Shown piece by piece: positions 27,457 through 34,740 of a DNA stretch of 37,226 nt (position 1 is the first letter of the stretch; every line of letters starts with the position of its first letter). The position numbers were made by a program, and so were the translations under genes. Source of the DNA: a virus; IMG/VR virus record IMGVR_UViG_3300022074_004935, positions 1 to 37,226 of that record. The stretch is one strand, 5' to 3'. Below the pieces are notes generated by a model. That model was not told where the DNA came from. It saw only the letters and a list, made by a program, of their open reading frames with translations, and searched no databases.

Positions 27457-28605
27457 TCAAAGTTGGAATCCACTGAATGTGTCCTTTTTCACATCTTGCT
27501 TGATACCACCAACAACATAGGACTCCACCTCAGTTTCCTGTGGTGCCACTTGAAGTCCCTTAGAAGAGATCCAATGCTGTGTCCAAGGCAACGGGTTAGC
27601 ATTTGCTGCAATGTCGTATACAGGACGCAGACCGATTCCCTTAAGACGACGATTAGCAACCCACTCGACATATTGCTGAAGTAGTTTGTCATTTAGACCG
27701 ATCATAGATCCATCCTTGAACAAATAGTCTGCCCAACGTTTCTCCTCATTAACTGCATTATCAAATGCCTTGTAAGTCCACTCTTCCTCTTCTTTCATAA
27801 TCCGTGACATCTCAGGATCATCACCTTTCCTCCACTTGTTCAAAATATTCTGAGTGATTGCAAGGTGTTGATTTTCATCCCTAGCAATTAGTGAGATGAT
27901 TTTTGCACTTCCTTCCATGAGTTTAAGTTCACCAAACGCAAAGGAGCAAGCAAAGGAGACATAGAACCGTATACCTTCCAGAATGTTGACGTTAGCAACT
28001 GCCCTATAAAGTTTACGTTTCAATTCATAACGATCAATCTTACCTGCAATATGACCATCATTAGCAAGTTGCCACATAGTGCTGTTGTCATATTGATGAG
28101 CGCTAGAGATAAAGTCATCATATGCTTCTGTAACACTACTAGCACGTTCTAGAATGCGTTTATCTGTCACAATCTTATCAAAGACCTCTGATGGATCACT
28201 GTAGATGTTTTTGATGATGTATGTGTAGGAACGACTATGGATCATCTCCATAAACCCCCAGACCTCCATACATGCTTCTAGTTCAGGTAAAGAACAGTAG
28301 GGAATGAATGCCATACCAGGACCACGACCCTGAATAGAGTCAAGCATAATCTGATACTTCAGGTTAGAAGTATAGATGTGCTTTTGCTCTGGACGAAGAG
28401 TTTGATAGTCACCACGATCCTTCTGCAAAGAAACCTCTTCAGGTCTCCAGAAGTATCCTAATTGTTGTGTGGTGAGTTTATCAAAGATAGGATACTTATA
28501 AGAATCATATCTTTGAATTCCCAGAGGTTTACCAAAGAACATCGGTTGCTTTTTGGTATTAACTGGTTCAGTGTTAAAGACCGTCATGCCCTTAACTTGT
28601 GTCAT
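27457..28605 (-). CDS. nrdB: Ribonucleotide reductase class Ia beta subunit
   Basis: About 382 residues. The start chosen is ATG at 28605, since GAGG lies eight bases before it; the in-frame ATG at 28650 lies inside nrdA and the one at 28587 is an alternative. The diiron and radical-site pattern is present: EMIHSRSYTYI supplies Glu, His and the radical Tyr, with ARDENQHLAIT supplying a further Glu and His. It makes the tyrosyl radical that NrdA uses to reduce ribonucleotides, supplying dNTPs for phage DNA. It overlaps or abuts nrdA. Confidence 0.96.
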   Translation of the reverse strand: MTQVKGMTVFNTEPVNTKKQPMFFGKPLGIQRYDSYKYPIFDKLTTQQLGYFWRPEEVSLQKDRGDYQTLRPEQKHIYTSNLKYQIMLDSIQGRGPGMAFIPYCSLPELEACMEVWGFMEMIHSRSYTYIIKNIYSDPSEVFDKIVTDKRILERASSVTEAYDDFISSAHQYDNSTMWQLANDGHIAGKIDRYELKRKLYRAVANVNILEGIRFYVSFACSFAFGELKLMEGSAKIISLIARDENQHLAITQNILNKWRKGDDPEMSRIMKEEEEWTYKAFDNAVNEEKRWADYLFKDGSMIGLNDKLLQQYVEWVANRRLKGIGLRPVYDIAANANPLPWTQHWISSKGLQVAPQETEVESYVVGGIKQDVKKDTFSGFQL

Positions 28606-28630
28606 ACTATTATCCTCTACGGATGAAATC

Positions 28631-30931
28631 TTAAACTGCACAGGATTCACACTCTCCCTCCTCGGCTTGTTCTAATTCGGTTAACAAATTTTGTAAATCT
28701 GGTTTAGATTCTTCTACTACCTCATCATTTTTCATATCATGAGTATTTTGATAGTAAGAGGTTTTCCAACCGTACTTATATGTAGTTAAAAAGTCTTGTG
28801 CCATGGTGGACACCGGAACTTCATTGTCAGGATATTGCTCAGGATTGTAACTCCAGTTACCAGAAATTGCCTGGTCAAAGAATTTTTGCATCATAGCAAC
28901 AACATTAATGTAACCACGATTGGATTCCATGTCCCACAACAAAGTATAATTGTTTTTTAATGAATTATATTGGGGAACAATTTGTTTAAGAGGCCCCTTC
29001 TTTGATTTTTTAATGGACAGGTAGTCTCTAGGTGGTTCGATTCCATTGGTTGCATTTGACACAACGGAACTGCTCTCCGATGGCATCTGTGCGGACAGAG
29101 TGCTGTGTCGGAGTCCGAACTCATTGATAGATGCCCTAAGACCTTCCCAATCATGTACTAACTCCTGATTGCAAATTTCATCTACATCGTTCTTATATGT
29201 ATCAATTGGAAGAACTCCATCAGCATACTTAGTCCGACCAAAATCTGCACACCATCCTTTCTCCTTAGCAATTTGATTAGAAGACTTTAGGAGATAATAT
29301 TGAAATGCTTCAGAGAGTCCATGAACTGCGTCCCATGCCTCCTGTGAGTCATACTTAAACCCTAGTTTAGCAAGGTAATGCGCCAGACCAATGAAACCAA
29401 TTCCAAGGGATCTACGTGCCTTTGTAGCACGTTCTGCTGCCTTTACAGGATACTCTTGATAGTCAATCAGTTCCTCAAGACCACGAACTGAAAGGTCGCA
29501 AAGATCCTCTAATTCTTCATCAGATTTAACCTTACCAACATTAATCGCAGAAAGAATACACAATGCAATCTCACCAAACTCATCATCAATATGATTAATT
29601 GGATCTGTGGGAAGGGTAATCTCCTGACACAGATTACTCATATTCACCTTATCTTTAAAGGAAGAATGACTGTTACAGTGATCGATGTTCATAATATACA
29701 AACGACCAGTCTCTGCTCTCTCCTTTAAGATATCTAGAATTAATTTTTGTGCCCCAATAGTCTTTCTTGGAATAGACTCATCTCGTTCAAACCCCACATA
29801 TAGATCATCGAACCTGTCAGTACCAAAGGAATCATACAGACCCGGTACGTCATGCGGTGAGAACAAGCTAATCTCTCCATTCTTAATGAAACGTTCGTAG
29901 AAAAGTTTTGAAATTTGGATTGAGTAGTCAAGTTTGCGTACCCGATTGTCTTCTGTGCCTTTGTTGTTTTTGAGAACAATAATGTCCTCTATTTCTTGGT
30001 GCCAGATAGGAAAGTGAACTGTAGCAGAACCACCTCTGATACCGTTTTGTGTGCAGCATCGTACAGTTGATTCAAACTTTTTAAGGAAGGGGACCACGCC
30101 TGTGTGTTGTACCTCTCCACCTCTGATTTTAGAGTTGATGCCACGGATTCTACCTGCGTTGATGCCGATTCCTGCACGTTGTGCAACATATTTACCAATA
30201 GCCATGTCACTGCTAAAGATAGAATCGAGGGTGTCATCAACATCAACGAGAACACAACTCGCAAACTGACGCAATGGGGTTCTGACCCCTGCCATGATTG
30301 GCGTTGGGATGTTGAGTCTGTGTTTGGAGATTGCGTCATAATACCTTTTAACGTATGACATGCGAGTATCTTTAGGATACTGTGCGAAAATAGTCAAAGC
30401 AATCATGATATACATGAACTGTGGAGTTTCATACACTCCACTTGTGCTTCTATCCTGTACTAGGTATTTATCTACAACCTGCCTTAGACCAGCATAGGTA
30501 AACAAAAAATCACGATCATGATCAATAAATCCATTTGCCTTATTAATTTCTTCCTTTGAATACTTAAGGAAAATATCTTTATCATAAACCTCAATATTAG
30601 TACAATCCATAATATGTGCTTCAAGATGAGGAAGTTCTCTCATCTTTCCATAGAGACTCTTACGGAGAGCAAACAGAAGCAGTCTTGCTGCTACAAACTG
30701 ATAGTTGGGATGATCAAGATCAATAAGATCAGAAGCAGATCGAATTAGGATTTCCTGAATTTCTCCTGTAGTAATTCCATCATAAAATTGAATACCTGAC
30801 TTCATTTCAACTTGACTTGCAGACACTCCTGCAAGACCCTCACATGCCTCTTCGACCATTAAATGCATCTTATCTAGGGCAAGAGGTTCAATTCGACCAT
30901 CTCTTTTTTTAACCTTGGTGCCGTTACTCAT
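28631..30931 (-). CDS. nrdA: Ribonucleotide reductase class Ia alpha subunit
   Basis: 766 residues, full length. An ATP-cone-type N-terminal domain (VKKRDGRIEPLALDKM...) is followed by the 10-stranded barrel: LRQFASCVLVDVDD with the first redox Cys, NMSNLCQEITLPTDP with the thiyl-radical Cys, Asn and Glu, and IALCILSAINVGK with the second redox Cys. PSESSSVVSNATNGIEPPRD is a typical active-site loop, and the C terminus EGECESCAV holds the shuttling Cys pair. It reduces NDPs to dNDPs with NrdB. The start overlaps the primase stop by four bases. Confidence 0.97.
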   Translation of the reverse strand: MSNGTKVKKRDGRIEPLALDKMHLMVEEACEGLAGVSASQVEMKSGIQFYDGITTGEIQEILIRSASDLIDLDHPNYQFVAARLLLFALRKSLYGKMRELPHLEAHIMDCTNIEVYDKDIFLKYSKEEINKANGFIDHDRDFLFTYAGLRQVVDKYLVQDRSTSGVYETPQFMYIMIALTIFAQYPKDTRMSYVKRYYDAISKHRLNIPTPIMAGVRTPLRQFASCVLVDVDDTLDSIFSSDMAIGKYVAQRAGIGINAGRIRGINSKIRGGEVQHTGVVPFLKKFESTVRCCTQNGIRGGSATVHFPIWHQEIEDIIVLKNNKGTEDNRVRKLDYSIQISKLFYERFIKNGEISLFSPHDVPGLYDSFGTDRFDDLYVGFERDESIPRKTIGAQKLILDILKERAETGRLYIMNIDHCNSHSSFKDKVNMSNLCQEITLPTDPINHIDDEFGEIALCILSAINVGKVKSDEELEDLCDLSVRGLEELIDYQEYPVKAAERATKARRSLGIGFIGLAHYLAKLGFKYDSQEAWDAVHGLSEAFQYYLLKSSNQIAKEKGWCADFGRTKYADGVLPIDTYKNDVDEICNQELVHDWEGLRASINEFGLRHSTLSAQMPSESSSVVSNATNGIEPPRDYLSIKKSKKGPLKQIVPQYNSLKNNYTLLWDMESNRGYINVVAMMQKFFDQAISGNWSYNPEQYPDNEVPVSTMAQDFLTTYKYGWKTSYYQNTHDMKNDEVVEESKPDLQNLLTELEQAEEGECESCAV

Positions 30932-31896
30932 ATTTTCTTCCAGGTGGTAAATTTAAGTTTTGCTTCTAATCCAGAGTATGTATTTGATTCTATCACAGAC
31001 TGCACATCCAGTCCAGACATCACCATATCATTTATATCCTTATCATCTATGCTTTCAGGCCAAATGACTACGGAGTTGCCATTATCGATTGTGTGTCCAA
31101 TACGTCTGACGATTTCAATGTTCCTGGGTTCATTATCATAGATCCAAACAGGATTGCTGATCCCCCAATGATCAACATTAGCATCAGCTCCGCACATAGC
31201 AATCGAGTTGCGAATGAACGTGCTGTCGAAAGGTCCTTCTGTGATATAGACTGGAGCATCTTTTCTGATGTTATCAAGTCCGTAGATTTTTGGTGCATTG
31301 TCGTTAAGCATTACCGTGATATATTTAACCTTACTTGGACCTATAGATCTTCCCTGCAATCCAATTAAGTTCTTTTCATAATAAAGTGGAATAATTATCC
31401 TCTCTTCATCATGCTTTGTATCTTCAAAGGTTGGTTTGAGTGTGTTTACAAACTTCTTAAACTTTTCAGCATAATAAAAATTATCTGGATCAAGTTTTCT
31501 AGCAGTTAAGTAACCTGCAGAGTTGGGATTCTCTGATGCCTTTGGTAGATTTATCTTCTTTTTAAACTTTGGTGTTTCAAAATGAAAAGTTGGTTCTTCA
31601 ACTATTGTTCCCCTACCAGTAGTCCCTTGTTTAAATCTTTCAAACACGTACTGTTTGTGAAGAATAGGATCCTGCTGTTTTAAGAAACTACTAAAAGTCA
31701 TCGAAGCACCACAGTTGTGACACTTGTAGTTGACATCTGTTTTTACAGAGTAAAGATACCCTCTCGTCTTTGACTTATTCTTATGCGAGTCTCCACAAAT
31801 TGGACACCGAAAGTTATATAGGTTTGATTTTACTCTTTTGAACTTTTGTAGTTTTGCTGAAAGGAGATTAATAAACTTTGAATCAACGTGATTCAT
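30928..31896 (-). CDS. 61: DNA primase, T4 gp61 type
   Basis: 322 residues. An N-terminal zinc ribbon is visible: FRCPICGDSHKNKS and VNYKCHNCGAS, four Cys. It is followed by a Toprim-like region, with IYGLDNIRKDAPVYITEGPFDSTFIR (catalytic Glu in TEGPFD) and WIYDNEPRN, plus EDKD-like acids later (SIDDKDINDM). It synthesises RNA primers for lagging-strand DNA with the phage helicase gp41. Size and layout match T4 gp61. The stop overlaps the nrdA start (ATGA) and the start overlaps the membrane protein gene upstream by 14 bases. Confidence 0.92.
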   Translation of the reverse strand: MNHVDSKFINLLSAKLQKFKRVKSNLYNFRCPICGDSHKNKSKTRGYLYSVKTDVNYKCHNCGASMTFSSFLKQQDPILHKQYVFERFKQGTTGRGTIVEEPTFHFETPKFKKKINLPKASENPNSAGYLTARKLDPDNFYYAEKFKKFVNTLKPTFEDTKHDEERIIIPLYYEKNLIGLQGRSIGPSKVKYITVMLNDNAPKIYGLDNIRKDAPVYITEGPFDSTFIRNSIAMCGADANVDHWGISNPVWIYDNEPRNIEIVRRIGHTIDNGNSVVIWPESIDDKDINDMVMSGLDVQSVIESNTYSGLEAKLKFTTWKKI

Positions 31897-32284
31897 TCAC
31901 AGAAGCTACCACTGGTTGCACTATAGCACTTTCTGCAGATGAAAGCAATGGTCTTATCATCTTGATAGCTTGTGGATTAGTAATTATCAGTACTGCTCCC
32001 AATGCTCCGATGCCAATCCAAAGTTTTCGTTCCAGTAATGATAATCGTTGAGTAACGTTGTCATGATCGCTGTCCATTTTATCACGGAGTTTGTCGATCT
32101 TATCAAACAATACTTCGTCGATCTCTTCTTGCTTAGAAATTCTCTGTTCATGGACGGCTAACATCCTAGATACATTGTTATTTACCTCTGCAATTTTTTC
32201 TATAGCAGAGTCTAACCTTGTGACAAGTGTCTCAAAGTTTTGTAATCTTGTTTCTAGTACTGCAACCTTAACTTCTTCTTCCAT
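31883..32284 (-). CDS. Coiled-coil protein with C-terminal membrane anchor
   Basis: 133 residues. Residues 5-88 form a long amphipathic coiled coil (repeats of Leu/Val/Ile at heptad spacing: VLETRLQNFETLVTRLDSAI, then DKIDKLRDKMDSD). A membrane segment (LWIGIGALGAVLIIT) follows at about 88-102, then a short polar tail. The layout recalls holin-associated or XhlA-like proteins and spanin-like anchors, but there is no family match. A role at the inner membrane or in lysis is possible. Confidence 0.7.
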   Translation of the reverse strand: MEEEVKVAVLETRLQNFETLVTRLDSAIEKIAEVNNNVSRMLAVHEQRISKQEEIDEVLFDKIDKLRDKMDSDHDNVTQRLSLLERKLWIGIGALGAVLIITNPQAIKMIRPLLSSAESAIVQPVVASVNESR

Positions 32285-32285
32285 C

Positions 32286-32459
32286 TTAAGGTTTCCAAGT
32301 TTTTCTTAAACCTTTCTGATAAATATATCTCTTTTTCTTTCTTACAGGAGGATTGTCCCCTGCCTCAACAGTACCAGCAATCTTTCCACCACCAACATTA
32401 TTAGTTGGTTGTTCATATAAGTGAGAACGAATAATGTCTAATACTTTATTAATTGCCAT
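32286..32459 (-). CDS. Small basic protein of unknown function
   Basis: 57 residues from the ATG at 32459 (AINKVLDIIRSHLYEQP); an in-frame ATG at 32468 overlaps the upstream gene further. A Gly-rich middle (NNVGGGKIAGTVEAGDNPP) and a Lys/Arg-rich end (RKKKRYIYQKGLRKTWKP) follow. It may bind nucleic acid or be a small virion-associated protein. No family recognised. Confidence 0.7.
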   Translation of the reverse strand: MAINKVLDIIRSHLYEQPTNNVGGGKIAGTVEAGDNPPVRKKKRYIYQKGLRKTWKP

Positions 32460-32841
32460 TTTCTGCATTGTAGATTTTGTAAAGTTCAGTCAAACATAAC
32501 ATATCTACTTGGATATCATGAATATCTGAATGTGGATATTCAGGAAATCTACCAAGAAAAATAATAAAACTTTTCATGGCAGACCATAGTTCTCTTTCAA
32601 TTTTAAAAAACAACATTGGAGTAGTTGCTTCACCAAAAATGTTATAAAGAATAATAAAGTGATTCAAAAGAAGATGGGTCTTAAGTTGACCCGAATTCTT
32701 ATATCGTTTCAATAATCTTTTGATATATTTGAAGTGATTTAAATCCCTATCAAAATCTTCTTTTGTTACTGCTTGAGGGTTTTCATAATGTTTAATAGCA
32801 AACAAAAGGAAATTATCCTCATTCAATTCATTAAATATCAT
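32449..32841 (-). CDS. Helical protein of unknown function
   Basis: 130 residues, predicted mostly helical, with NFLLFAIKHYENPQAVTKEDF, FKYIKRLLKRYKNSGQLKTHL, ILYNIFGEATTPMLFFKIER and PHSDIHDIQVDMLCLTELY. A conserved-looking phage protein found between structural and replication genes; no function assigned. The end overlaps the start of the next gene. Confidence 0.75.
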   Translation of the reverse strand: MIFNELNEDNFLLFAIKHYENPQAVTKEDFDRDLNHFKYIKRLLKRYKNSGQLKTHLLLNHFIILYNIFGEATTPMLFFKIERELWSAMKSFIIFLGRFPEYPHSDIHDIQVDMLCLTELYKIYNAENGN

Positions 32842-32850
32842 ACTACATTA

Positions 32851-33939
32851 TCAATTAAATGGGTCACCATCGTAAATTGGCAGGTTACCAGTCTGAATAC
32901 CAGACATTGCAACAAGAACCTCTTTCTTAACTCTTAAATTACCATGCGTGTCGGTATATGTTGTAACTCCAACCCAACCAGCACCAGTTTCAAACTGAGT
33001 TGTTGCAGAAGCCTGAACTCCAGCAGTGGAGACACCAACAACATTGGTTTCTTTACCACCAAGAGTTTCAGCACCATTGACAGTCACTGGAGCACCAGAT
33101 CTAGCACCATACTCAATATCAATGTTAGCTCCAGGACCAACTTCTACACCAAGGGGAGTATCAAGGACAAGTCTTTTTTCAAATGCAACTAATCCTTTTC
33201 TAATAGTTCCGATGCCGATTCTATCTGAACTATGAACGAATGTATCACCTTCTTTAATCAGACTAACGTCGTGTCCGTGAGATTGTACTACAGTAACTGT
33301 GTCTGATCCTGCTGTTGATCCACCTGCGAAAACGTGACGATATGTGAGTGAAGTTACATCAAGTCCTGGCGAATTGATGAAGATCGTACTGATTCCACCA
33401 GATGCAGCAGTTGCAGAGTGAATTTTATGTCCTTGTATCAGATGACCAGCTTCGAAACCAACGAATACAGTGTCTACGTCTGCAACAGCACCAACATTGT
33501 TACCACCAGCATCACCAGTAATAGTAATAACTGTAGTTCCGATACCAATTCTAGCAGAGGTTGTGGTAGTTAATTTTAATCTATCAGGATCGTTAAATCT
33601 ACCACTACTTTGGTTATGTGCAGCATCCGTAGGAGAACTCTTAGGTGACTGACTGATTTGGAATTGGGATGCGGTAATTTCTTGACCACTCAATCCCGCA
33701 GTAGAATCAATAGTTAGATGAGTTGTGCTTGCAATACCGACAATAACAGCATCACCATGAAAACTTACTGCCCCACCAAATGCTTGTCCAAAACGAATAA
33801 CATCACCAACTTGCGCCTCAGTATGTCCAGCACCTGCGGCACCAAAAGTCGTCCCAGTTCCAGTTACGGTTCTATTGGCATAGTTAACTGATACAGTTCC
33901 CGAAGAATTCAGGTTATCATTATTTCCCCAGAGTGCCAT
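32851..33939 (-). CDS. Beta-rich virion structural protein
   Basis: 362 residues, rich in Gly, Thr, Val and Ser, with many short strands typical of phage structural or fibre-like proteins (SVNYANRTVTGTGTTFGAAG, GIGTTVITITGDAGGNNVG and the C-terminal GVTTYTDTHGNLRVKKEVLV). No transmembrane segment or enzyme motif. It has a dedicated T4-type late promoter and a purine-rich ribosome-binding site (AGAGAGA) directly upstream, supporting high late expression. The exact virion part is not clear. Confidence 0.8.
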   Translation of the reverse strand: MALWGNNDNLNSSGTVSVNYANRTVTGTGTTFGAAGAGHTEAQVGDVIRFGQAFGGAVSFHGDAVIVGIASTTHLTIDSTAGLSGQEITASQFQISQSPKSSPTDAAHNQSSGRFNDPDRLKLTTTTSARIGIGTTVITITGDAGGNNVGAVADVDTVFVGFEAGHLIQGHKIHSATAASGGISTIFINSPGLDVTSLTYRHVFAGGSTAGSDTVTVVQSHGHDVSLIKEGDTFVHSSDRIGIGTIRKGLVAFEKRLVLDTPLGVEVGPGANIDIEYGARSGAPVTVNGAETLGGKETNVVGVSTAGVQASATTQFETGAGWVGVTTYTDTHGNLRVKKEVLVAMSGIQTGNLPIYDGDPFN

Positions 33940-33974
33940 GTTTCTCTCTCTTGTTTAATTTATTTGCTATAAGA

Positions 33975-33982
33975 TATTTATA
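33975..33982 (-). promoter_or_regulatory. T4-type late promoter TATAAATA
   Basis: A perfect TATAAATA on the minus strand, 36 bases before the ATG at 33939, directly after the terminator T tract. It is the consensus -10 element used by the T4 gp55/gp33/gp45 late system. It should drive the structural gene at 32851-33939 and what follows. Confidence 0.85.
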
Positions 33983-34010
33983 AAAAAGGAGACCTTATCA
34001 TATGGTCCCC
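33982..34010 (-). terminator. Rho-independent terminator after the gene at 34017
   Basis: GGGGACC and GGTCTCC form a 7-bp stem (with one G-U pair) around a 9-base loop, followed by TTTTTT on the minus strand. It ends the unit that contains genes 34017-34226 and those upstream. Confidence 0.85.
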
Positions 34011-34016
34011 ATATAT

Positions 34017-34226
34017 TCATTCTGGTGATTCTTCTCTATTTTTAATTGCCTTTGTGACAACTTCTAAGAGTTGATCATCCATATCTGTCTTGGTCAACTT
34101 AACTGCCTTAGCAAGAATAACAAGACAGATCTCAACCATTTTCTCACCGAGTTCTTCATTCTCTGGAATATTTGCAACAGCATCTTTAATAATTTTTGCT
34201 GCTAATGGTAGTAGAAAGGATAGCAT
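34017..34226 (-). CDS. Small protein of unknown function
   Basis: 69 residues. The N terminus (LSFLLPLAAKIIKDAVANI) is hydrophobic and may be a membrane or amphipathic helix; a second helix (GEKMVEICLVILAKAVKLTK) is also hydrophobic, and the end is charged. GAGG precedes the ATG. It resembles small conserved virion-neighbourhood proteins. Function unknown. Confidence 0.7.
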   Translation of the reverse strand: MLSFLLPLAAKIIKDAVANIPENEELGEKMVEICLVILAKAVKLTKTDMDDQLLEVVTKAIKNREESPE

Positions 34227-34257
34227 AGTAAACCTCAGTTGTTAATACTATATATCG

Positions 34258-34740
34258 TTACTCTTTGTTAGAAACGTATCGTCCTAACTTTTTGTCATAA
34301 CGTTTTACTTCACCAGGACGAAGACGGTCTCTTGCCTCTTCGGCACGTTTGGAAAACTTACCAAACTTCATTCTCCTATCCTGTTCCTTATGCTTCTTTT
34401 TCTCATCAGCATATTTTTTCATTTGCTTAGAGTCAGCATAATCAATTCTTTCATTCACATCGCCAGAAGTGTCCTTCTTGTGAAGTCTATTATATAGATG
34501 TTTATGAAGAGGTTTTGCTTTCTTCATAACCTTATCTCTTTGTGAGAAATCTGTTGCTTCTTTTGCAACTTTCTTCTCAGGGAGTTTCTTGTGCTTAGTT
34601 GACGCAAAGTCTTTCGCATCACTCTTCTTTATTGATGCTGCTGCTTTAGCAACCTCAGGTGAAGGGTTGGTCATGTCACCTTTCTTGGTGGCATAAACCA
34701 TACCCATAAACCTTTGCTGTGCCTTAGATACAGCAGGCAT
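34258..34740 (-). CDS. DUF3008-type protein with basic extension
   Basis: 160 residues. The first ~55 residues (PAVSKAQQRFMGMVYATKKGD, then SPEVAKAAASIKKSDAKDFA and STKHKKLPEK) match the DUF3008 family, which is normally only about this long. The rest is a Lys/Arg-rich helical extension. DUF3008 proteins are small, basic and of unknown function and occur in phages and bacteria. The start abuts the stop of the 805-residue gene (one-base overlap), so it may join the same virion or assembly complex. Confidence 0.75.
   Translation of the reverse strand: MPAVSKAQQRFMGMVYATKKGDMTNPSPEVAKAAASIKKSDAKDFASTKHKKLPEKKVAKEATDFSQRDKVMKKAKPLHKHLYNRLHKKDTSGDVNERIDYADSKQMKKYADEKKKHKEQDRRMKFGKFSKRAEEARDRLRPGEVKRYDKKLGRYVSNKE

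Noticed and set aside
26943-27684. Plus-strand ORFs opposite the endonuclease and nrdB
   Set aside because: Phe/Ile/Ser-rich translations without domains, antisense to well-supported genes.
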